A stretch of 13,160 bases of DNA, from contig CAMDGT010000013.1 of the NCBI GenBank assembly GCA_945898025.1, forward strand, positions 1-13,160, written 5' to 3'. A program made the position numbers and the translations under genes. The notes beneath the pieces were generated by a model. The model worked only from the letters and a program-made list of their open reading frames with translations. It was not told the origin of the DNA and did no database searches. Each line of letters begins with the position of its first letter. Within the stretch, counting starts at the first letter, position 1. The stretch comes from Rickettsia typhi (GTDB lineage: Bacteria > Pseudomonadota > Alphaproteobacteria > Rickettsiales > UBA1997). Below, in pieces: positions 7,954-13,160 of this stretch.

Positions 7954-8946
7954 TTATTTTCTAGAAATTGTATTATATATCAAGCTTTTTATATTTTGAA
8001 TATCTTGATCTGTAAATTCAACTTCAATATCTAGGTAATTGATGATTTTTTGGTAAGATGGTGGAAATTTTACCCAATCTTTCTTAGTTGTAATTAGTTG
8101 GCAATTCTGCTTTTCTGCTGTTGTAATTAATTTTTTAAGCTCTTCGTTGCTGTAATAGTGATGATCAGCAAAGTTTATTTTTTCAATTAATAATAAATTT
8201 TGTTTAGTCAAAAAATTAAAAAATTTGTCGGGATAGGCTAATCCACAGAATGCAAGATAATTTTTATTATTATCAAATAGCTCTAAATTCTTACAAATAG
8301 TTTTAGCAAAAATAATTTTGCCTTGATAATTTTTTTTAATTAAATTTAAATTTTCATCGTTAATTTCATTAATTATAATCACTAAATCAGCCATCGCTAA
8401 CCCCGATTTAATATTTTGACGAAGTGGGCCAGCGGGAATTAGCTTACAATTTCCAAAAGCTACAAAGCCATCAATTACAATTATTTTAATATCTTTAGAT
8501 AGATTATTATTTTGTAGCCCGTCATCAAGAATTACTATTTCTACCTCTTTCATTTGTTCTATTTTTTTAGCTCCAAAAGCTCTGTTGCTAGCGATAAAAG
8601 TTTTTGCTACTTCGTTAAGTAAAATTGCCTCATCGCTAACTTTGGTTAATTGCTTCAATGCCTGATTAACAGATAAAAACTCTTGTTTCTCGCCTTTATA
8701 GCCCCTAGTAAGATAAACAAATTTTTTATTGATTAATTTTTCAATAATTTTGCCAATAGCGATTGCGGTTGGTGTTTTGCCAGAACCGCCTGCAATTAGA
8801 TTGCCAATACAGATAACGGTTTTGTTGATTTTTGTTTTTTTAGTAAAAAAACCATCGATTTTTGTTGCAATTAAATAAACCCAACTTAATGGAATTAATA
8901 TATAGCTAATTATGTTGTTGGAAGACCAGAAGCGAGGAGTTTTCAT
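7954..8946 (-). CDS. lpxK: Tetraacyldisaccharide 4'-kinase LpxK (lipid A synthesis)
   Basis: A 330-residue inner-membrane kinase that phosphorylates the 4' position of the lipid A disaccharide precursor to give lipid IVA. A hydrophobic N-terminal segment (about 11-27) fits the membrane anchor. The modified P-loop GNLIAGGSGKTP (48-59) and Walker B-like ILDDGLQN (139-146) are characteristic of LpxK. AGPLRQ (172-177), FADHHYYS (259-266) and TTKKDWVKF (286-294) are also family motifs. Length matches the family. The protein is complete, so this organism should make lipid A. ATG 8946 lies 20 bases after the rseP stop, consistent with translation from the same mRNA. LpxK is often next to an msbA-type lipid A exporter or waaA, but neither adjoins it here. 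Confidence 0.95.
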   Translation of the reverse strand: MKTPRFWSSNNIISYILIPLSWVYLIATKIDGFFTKKTKINKTVICIGNLIAGGSGKTPTAIAIGKIIEKLINKKFVYLTRGYKGEKQEFLSVNQALKQLTKVSDEAILLNEVAKTFIASNRAFGAKKIEQMKEVEIVILDDGLQNNNLSKDIKIIVIDGFVAFGNCKLIPAGPLRQNIKSGLAMADLVIIINEINDENLNLIKKNYQGKIIFAKTICKNLELFDNNKNYLAFCGLAYPDKFFNFLTKQNLLLIEKINFADHHYYSNEELKKLITTAEKQNCQLITTKKDWVKFPPSYQKIINYLDIEVEFTDQDIQNIKSLIYNTISRK

Positions 8947-8966
8947 TGTAAAATTTTTTTAATCTT

Positions 8967-10079
8967 TTATTTAAAAACTAGATTTACAATATCGTTAATG
9001 GTTGTAAAAATCATTAAACTAATTAAAATTGCAAAACCAATGCGGAAGGCGATTTCTTGTACCTTTACATTAATTGGTCTACCAATAATTGCCTCTATCA
9101 AATAAAACAATAAATGCCCGCCATCAAGCATTGGAATTGGTAATAGGTTCATTACCCCAAGATTAATTGATATCATTGCCCCAAACCACAAAACCATCAT
9201 TATACCAAGTTCAATGGTCTTTCCTGAGTATTGTGCTATTTTTACTGGCCCACCCAATTCTTTGACTGATCTTTTGCCAATTAACAATTCTTTTAAAGTT
9301 TTTAGAATAGAGTTTGAAATTTGCCAAGTTTCAATATTTGCTTTAGCAAAAGATTGAAAAATATTCAATTCATGATGTTGAATGTCGTTAGCAATAACAC
9401 CAATTGTTGGTAATTTCATTTTTTCTTTAAAAATATTTTCAACTTCAACTAATTCTGGAGTTAAATTAAAATTTAATTTTTGTTCATCTCTAATTGCCGT
9501 TATTGATATTTCACTGGTTCCCGCTTCAATTATTGCAATTCTTAACTCATCGAAATCGTTAATTTTTTTATTATTGATACTAATAATTTGATCGCCTTTT
9601 TTTAATTTCGCTAGTTCTGCTGGGCTGTTGGGTTTTATATCACTAATTTTATTGGCAACAACATTATGCCCGCGAATATTGAAAATAAAGGTTAGAATGA
9701 TTATTGCTAAGATGAAATTGGCAATTGGACCCGCTGAAACAATTGCTATTCTTTGATAAACGTTTTTAAAAACAAAGCTTTGTTTTTTTTCTGCCTCCGA
9801 CATTTGATTAAATGCTTTAAAATTAGGCTTTGAAGCGGGGTTAGCATCGCCAAACATTTTAACATATCCACCGAAAGGCAACCAGCAAAATTTCCACCTA
9901 GTGTTATAGCGATCATAAAAGCCAAAAATTTCCTTACCAAAACCGATTGAAAATTCTTCGATCTTAACTTTACAGGCTCTGGCGACAATAAAATGCCCGA
10001 ATTCGTGAATAAAAACAATTGCCGACATAATTATTATAAAGGCGAATAAATTTTGAATTATGATATTGATAATTGACAT
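8967..10079 (-). CDS. rseP: Site-2 membrane metalloprotease RseP/MmpA (M50 family)
   Basis: A 370-residue intramembrane zinc protease that cleaves membrane-bound regulators and leftover signal sequences. The zinc-binding HEFGH is at residues 25-29 in the first membrane helix. The third ligand region NLLPIPMLDGGH is at 311-322, with D319 the expected ligand. Other membrane segments lie near 110-133, 290-312 and 343-360. One PDZ domain (about 142-208, GDQIISINN at 162-170) occupies the periplasmic part. E. coli RseP has two PDZ domains and about 450 residues; the shorter one-PDZ form fits alphaproteobacterial MmpA. Start MSIINIII at 10079 leaves only a 3-base gap after the dxr stop, so translation is likely coupled. 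The dxr-rseP order is widely conserved, although the usual following genes bamA and lpxD are missing. No anti-sigma substrate is visible here. Confidence 0.95.
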   Translation of the reverse strand: MSIINIIIQNLFAFIIIMSAIVFIHEFGHFIVARACKVKIEEFSIGFGKEIFGFYDRYNTRWKFCWLPFGGYVKMFGDANPASKPNFKAFNQMSEAEKKQSFVFKNVYQRIAIVSAGPIANFILAIIILTFIFNIRGHNVVANKISDIKPNSPAELAKLKKGDQIISINNKKINDFDELRIAIIEAGTSEISITAIRDEQKLNFNLTPELVEVENIFKEKMKLPTIGVIANDIQHHELNIFQSFAKANIETWQISNSILKTLKELLIGKRSVKELGGPVKIAQYSGKTIELGIMMVLWFGAMISINLGVMNLLPIPMLDGGHLLFYLIEAIIGRPINVKVQEIAFRIGFAILISLMIFTTINDIVNLVFK

Positions 10080-10082
10080 TTT

Positions 10083-11240
10083 TTAAAATATTGAGTTGGC
10101 TATTGTTCTTGCTTGCTTATCGCAAGCGATTATTTCTTCAATTGTTGATAGCTTGCGATGATTAATTTGGTTGAGGCTTTTTTCAATAATGGTAGTGATT
10201 TTATCAAAGGTAATTTCTTTGTTTAAAAATTTATTAACTGCCACTTCATTCGCTCCATTTAAAACAACTAAGGCACTGCCTTCTGTTTCTAGGGCTTGCA
10301 TGCATAATTTTACAGCAGGAAACTGCAAATAATCAACTTCAAAAAATTCAAGTTTATTGATTTTTGCTAGGTCAAATTTTTTAATCAATTGATATTGATA
10401 TAAATCGAGCCTCTTAGGAAATTCAAGAACATATGAAATTGGGGTTTTCATATCTGGGTAGCTAAGCATTGCAAGGCTAGAGCCGTCTTTATACTCCACC
10501 ATGCCGTGAATAATTGATTGTGGATGAATTAAGATTTTTAATTGTGATTTTGCAACAGGGAATAATCGGTAGGCTTCTATCATTTCTAGGCCTTTATTCA
10601 TCATTGTGGCACAATCAATTGATATTTTTGCTCCCATTTGCCAATTAGGATGTTTTAATGCCTCTTCAATGGTGATATTTTCAGGGTCTTTTTGATTGCG
10701 AAAAAACGGCCCTCCAGAGGCGGTAATGGTGATTTTTTCGATGTTGTTAAGGTTGTTTTGTTCGAAGATTTGGAAAATCGCATTATGCTCAGAATCAATT
10801 GGCAGTAAGTTTATTTTTGATTTTTTAACTTCTTCCATAATGATATCGCCAGCAACAACCAAGGATTCCTTATTGGCAATGGCAATATTAGAGCCTGCTT
10901 TAATGGCATTTAAAGTTGGTAAAACCCCCGCAGAGCCAACAATTGCCGAAAATAAAATATCGCATTTAATTTTTGCAATTTCGTTAATTGATTCCGTTCC
11001 CGACATTACCTGACAATTATTGATTTGCGATAATGCATCTTTAACAATTTGATAATATTTTTTATTTTCAATTACTACAAATAAAGGCTTTAATATCAAG
11101 GCTTGAGAAATTAATTCTTGAAAATTTTCTTTTGCTGTTAGGGCGATAATTTGATATTTTTCTAATTCTACCTTGATAATTTCAACAACATTTTTGCCAA
11201 TTGAACCTGTCGAGCCTAGAATCGTGATGGTTTTTGCCAT
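10083..11240 (-). CDS. dxr: 1-deoxy-D-xylulose 5-phosphate reductoisomerase (IspC)
   Basis: A 385-residue cytosolic enzyme that converts DXP to MEP with NADPH, the committed step of the non-mevalonate isoprenoid pathway and the target of fosmidomycin. The NADPH loop GSTGSIG is at 9-15. Metal ligands match the family: D149 and E151 in PIDSEHNAIFQ, and E219 in NKGLEMIEA (N215, K216). S175 in ASGGPF and H197 in KHPNW are substrate-site residues. The flexible lid HPNWQMG and the HPQSIIHG motif (239-246) are intact, and length is normal. The start ATG 11240 abuts the rbfA stop directly, with no intergenic base, which suggests translational coupling. It is followed after 3 bases by rseP. Isoprenoids made here would supply the lipid carriers used for cell-envelope synthesis, in keeping with its neighbours. 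Confidence 0.97.
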   Translation of the reverse strand: MAKTITILGSTGSIGKNVVEIIKVELEKYQIIALTAKENFQELISQALILKPLFVVIENKKYYQIVKDALSQINNCQVMSGTESINEIAKIKCDILFSAIVGSAGVLPTLNAIKAGSNIAIANKESLVVAGDIIMEEVKKSKINLLPIDSEHNAIFQIFEQNNLNNIEKITITASGGPFFRNQKDPENITIEEALKHPNWQMGAKISIDCATMMNKGLEMIEAYRLFPVAKSQLKILIHPQSIIHGMVEYKDGSSLAMLSYPDMKTPISYVLEFPKRLDLYQYQLIKKFDLAKINKLEFFEVDYLQFPAVKLCMQALETEGSALVVLNGANEVAVNKFLNKEITFDKITTIIEKSLNQINHRKLSTIEEIIACDKQARTIANSIF

Positions 11241-11657
11241 TTATTGATTATTTTGATTTTTTAATTTTATTTTATTTGCCTCTTCAGCGATTATTTTTTC
11301 AATATTTTGTAGATTATCGTGACCTTTATCAATTAAAAATTGAATTTCTGGAACGGTTTTTAATTCAATTTTTTTTGCTAGTTGATGTCTGAAAACAGGA
11401 GACATCTGGTTTAATTGTTTAATAAGATCTTTTTCAATTTTAGTAAAATAAGCTTCATTATGGTCGGTTTCATTTTTTTGAGTTAAATGAAAAATATCAA
11501 TGTAAATTTTAGCATTTTTTGCATCTGGGCTGACATCTGCCTCGGTGATTGTGATATAACAGTTTTTGGCGGTTGTGATATCGTTTCTTATAAAAATATC
11601 GGTCAATATTCTTTTGATATTCTCGCCTATTTGTAGCTGTCTTTGAGTTTTATTCAT
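11241..11657 (-). CDS. rbfA: 30S ribosome-binding factor RbfA
   Basis: A 138-residue KH-fold protein that binds immature 30S subunits near the 5' end of 16S rRNA and is needed for late maturation and cold adaptation. The family pattern is clear: QIGENIKRIL at the N-terminus (9-18), ITEADVSPDAKNAKIYI (37-53) and MSPVFRHQLAKKIELKTVPEIQFLID (85-110). The terminal tail is Lys/Asn-rich. It is the first gene of the minus-strand operon and abuts dxr. In many bacteria rbfA follows infB; here the upstream neighbour is a divergently transcribed AbiE toxin-antitoxin module, so that linkage is broken. A promoter candidate lies 31-59 bases upstream. Confidence 0.94.
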   Translation of the reverse strand: MNKTQRQLQIGENIKRILTDIFIRNDITTAKNCYITITEADVSPDAKNAKIYIDIFHLTQKNETDHNEAYFTKIEKDLIKQLNQMSPVFRHQLAKKIELKTVPEIQFLIDKGHDNLQNIEKIIAEEANKIKLKNQNNQ

Positions 11658-11687
11658 AATGAAATTGAAAATGATTTAAATGATTAA

Positions 11688-11716
11688 ATTTAATGATATA
11701 ATTTTTCATCTGTCAA
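11688..11716 (-). promoter_or_regulatory. Candidate promoter of the rbfA-dxr-rseP-lpxK operon
   Basis: On the minus strand a perfect TTGACA (11716 down to 11711) is followed after 17 bases by TTAAAT (11693-11688), with four of six matches to the -10 consensus. Transcription would start near 11682, giving a leader of about 25 bases before the rbfA ATG at 11657. It is the best candidate on this strand ahead of the operon. Confidence 0.45.
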
Positions 11717-11795
11717 GAATTTACCTTAATTATCCCGCATCAATAAAAATCGCCTTTTGATTGATTTTCTTGTTTTTTAAATTTTAAAATAACAC

Positions 11796-11825
11796 TTGAC
11801 ATTTATAGCATTGTATTATTATAAT
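11796..11825 (+). promoter_or_regulatory. Near-consensus sigma-70 promoter of the AbiE module
   Basis: TTGACA (11796-11801) and TATAAT (11820-11825) are both perfect and separated by 18 bases. The start should be near 11832, about 110 bases before the AbiEi ATG. The -10 box lies in the left arm of the 53-base palindrome, so a protein bound there would block the promoter. On the other strand the mirrored TATAAT has no -35 match. Confidence 0.65.
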
Positions 11826-11860
11826 AATGTCCTCAGGACATTATTATAATAATACAATGC
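11808..11860. repeat. Perfect 53-base palindrome overlapping the AbiE promoter
   Basis: Bases 11808-11833 and 11835-11860 are exact reverse complements, 26 pairs with no mismatch, around a single central C at 11834. The outer part reads GCATTGTATTATTATAATAA and the core is CCTCAGG. The symmetry stops at the next pair (11807/11861). It covers the -10 box and the expected transcription start. There is no T run on either side, so it is not an ordinary terminator. AbiEi antitoxins are known to repress their own promoter by binding inverted repeats, making an operator the leading reading; a mobile palindromic repeat is the alternative. Confidence 0.95.
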
Positions 11861-11942
11861 AAAAAATCTTTTTAGAAGTTGATGTTAAGCTTTATTTTGT
11901 TTTTAACAAGAAATAAATTGATTAAACTAATAAATAAATATT

Positions 11943-12833
11943 ATGACAAAATTAATTGATGTATTGAAAGAAGCAATCATTGACAATCAAAAGCCAATTA
12001 TTTCAAAATTTGAAATCTTCTTTTTCGGGCTTCAAATTGTTGAAAACAAAAATTACAATAACCTAAAAATTAAAAAACAAAAATTTGATATTGAAAAAAA
12101 TAATCGTCTAATCTTAGATTTAATAGATAAAAGATTTATCTCAAATGATATTGATTTTACATCGTATTACAAAATAACATCAGAAGCTGTTAAGGAATGT
12201 TCAGAAGTATGTTGTCTAATTGACCCTTTTTGCTATATATCTCATTTAAGTGCTATGCAAAAATACGGATTTACAAACAGAATTTCAGAATTTTCTATTC
12301 TAACTAGACCGAAAGAAGTATTATGGAAAAAAATGAAAGAAGAATTTAGAAATGATTATATAAATAAATTATCTCCAGATGGTCAAAATAAATATATTTT
12401 TCCTCAATTGAAAAGAGCTGTTTTTCCTAAAGAAGTAAGAAAAATGCAAATAAAAGTGGTGGAAAGTAAATTTATTCATCCTTCTATCCCAATAAGAGAT
12501 TCTCATGCTAGAATTACAGATATAGGGCATACATTTTTAGATATGTTAATTAACCCTGAACTTTGTGGTGGCATGTCTCATATAATAGAGGTATGGAAGC
12601 AAAATGCTAAAAAAAATATTGATTCAATAATTAAGGCCGTTGATAATCATCCACAAGATATAGTAAAATGTAGAGCTGGTTATATTGTTGAAGATATTTT
12701 AAAAATAAAAGACAATAAAATAATCAATAAATGGCTAAGATTAGCCCAAAGGGGTGGTTCAAGGCTTCTTGATCCAAATTCAAATTATAGTTCTAAATTC
12801 TCAGAAAGGTGGAAAATCTCAATAAATATATGA
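11943..12833 (+). CDS. AbiEi-family antitoxin of a type IV toxin-antitoxin system
   Basis: A 296-residue protein with the layout of AbiEi antitoxins. The N-terminal third (about 1-115), ending in YISHLSAMQKYGFTNR (98-113), matches the DNA-binding/antitoxin N-domain. The C-terminal domain shows RITDIGHTFLDMLINPELCGG (190-210), RAGYIVEDIL (244-253) and GGSRLLDP (271-278), all in the style of the AbiEi C-terminal domain. In characterised systems the antitoxin counters AbiEii without stable contact and represses its own operon. The start is ATG 11943; no Shine-Dalgarno is evident. It lies 82 bases after the palindrome and overlaps the toxin gene in ATGA, a strong sign of a paired module. Composition is as AT-rich as the neighbours, so transfer is inferred only from its accessory nature. 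Exact AbiEi subfamily is uncertain. Confidence 0.85.
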   Translation: MTKLIDVLKEAIIDNQKPIISKFEIFFFGLQIVENKNYNNLKIKKQKFDIEKNNRLILDLIDKRFISNDIDFTSYYKITSEAVKECSEVCCLIDPFCYISHLSAMQKYGFTNRISEFSILTRPKEVLWKKMKEEFRNDYINKLSPDGQNKYIFPQLKRAVFPKEVRKMQIKVVESKFIHPSIPIRDSHARITDIGHTFLDMLINPELCGGMSHIIEVWKQNAKKNIDSIIKAVDNHPQDIVKCRAGYIVEDILKIKDNKIINKWLRLAQRGGSRLLDPNSNYSSKFSERWKISINI

Positions 12834-13160
12834 AAATCAATATTAGTGACTGGGTTGCAAAATCAAAAACTAATTCGGGAAAATATATCATTAGACAAGG
12901 AATCGAAATTCTAATAAATGCAATTGCCGATACTAAGCTTTTAAAAGCTAATATGTATTTGAAGGGAGGTAATTTAATGGCGATTGCTCATCAAAGTCAA
13001 AGAACAACAGGAGATGTCGATTTTTCTTGGCTTGAGCCTTTTAATAAAGATAATCTTCTTCCTATTGATAAAATTATCAATGAATCTCTCAATGAATCTT
13101 TAAATGATGCTAGAAACAGGCTTGGATATCTTAATTTTAGATGCAAGGTTCAAACGATAA
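12830..13160 (+). CDS. AbiEii/AbiGii-family nucleotidyltransferase toxin, N-terminal part (runs off window)
   Basis: Translation from ATG 12830 gives 110 residues open to the window edge. The family nucleotidyltransferase motif is visible: YLKGGNLMAIAH (43-54), then QRTTGDVDF (57-65), where D62 and D64 are the predicted metal-binding aspartates of the GG...DxD signature. AbiEii-type toxins transfer nucleotides and halt growth; the related MenT toxins add pyrimidines to tRNA ends, so tRNA is a possible target here by analogy. The start overlaps the antitoxin stop (ATGA, 12830-12833), indicating coupled translation. The visible half shows no stop or frameshift. The C-terminal half lies outside, so intactness cannot be judged. 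Confidence 0.85.
   Translation, partial: MKINISDWVAKSKTNSGKYIIRQGIEILINAIADTKLLKANMYLKGGNLMAIAHQSQRTTGDVDFSWLEPFNKDNLLPIDKIINESLNESLNDARNRLGYLNFRCKVQTI

Noticed and set aside
11808..11860. The palindrome as a transcription terminator
   Set aside because: The stem is mostly A-T, neither side has a T run at its end, and the AbiE transcript starts near the centre, so it would carry only one arm.

Overview
The window is a strongly AT-rich stretch of bacterial chromosome. Gene content is that of a small-genome Gram-negative. It has lipid A synthesis (lpxK), the non-mevalonate isoprenoid enzyme dxr, a one-PDZ site-2 protease of the alphaproteobacterial type, a DeaD-like RNA helicase, obg, rbfA, mtaB and a double-BON envelope protein. 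The bias to A/T-ending codons, Lys/Asn/Ile-rich proteins and weak ribosome-binding sites suggest a Rickettsiales-type alphaproteobacterium or a similar host-associated lineage. That placement is inferred from protein style and gene content, not from a marker-gene comparison.

Layout. Positions 1-447 hold the C-terminal end of an ABC exporter ATPase (+). A tRNA-Gly(GCC) follows on the minus strand (462-536). A plus-strand cluster then encodes a double-BON envelope protein (719-1333), the tRNA methylthiotransferase MtaB (1305-2690, overlapping the BON gene) and a small Lys-rich protein with a hydrophobic C-terminus (2707-3153). A 577-base non-coding stretch (3154-3730) contains a promoter-like sequence and three related 17-20 base segments that could form mutually exclusive hairpins. 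Next come a DEAD-box RNA helicase (3731-5569), obg (5600-6697) and yraN (about 6639-7049), all plus strand.

From 7056 to 11657 everything is on the minus strand. Read in transcription order it is rbfA, dxr, rseP/mmpA, lpxK, tRNA-Arg(CCG) and a CinA-type molybdopterin-binding-domain protein. The first four are packed with gaps of 0-20 bases and look like one operon for ribosome maturation, isoprenoid precursors, regulated membrane proteolysis and lipid A. It meets yraN tail to tail with only 6 bases between the stop codons.

The accessory part is the right end. An AbiEi-family antitoxin (11943-12833) and the start of an AbiEii-family nucleotidyltransferase toxin (12830-edge) overlap in an ATGA junction, the usual layout of a type IV toxin-antitoxin system. 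Its near-consensus promoter has the -10 box inside a perfect 53-base palindrome (26-base arms around one central base, 11808-11860), whose centre falls about where transcription should start. This palindrome is the most striking signal here. It may be an autoregulatory operator of the AbiE module or a repeat element. The AbiE family itself is known, so I do not claim a wholly new system.
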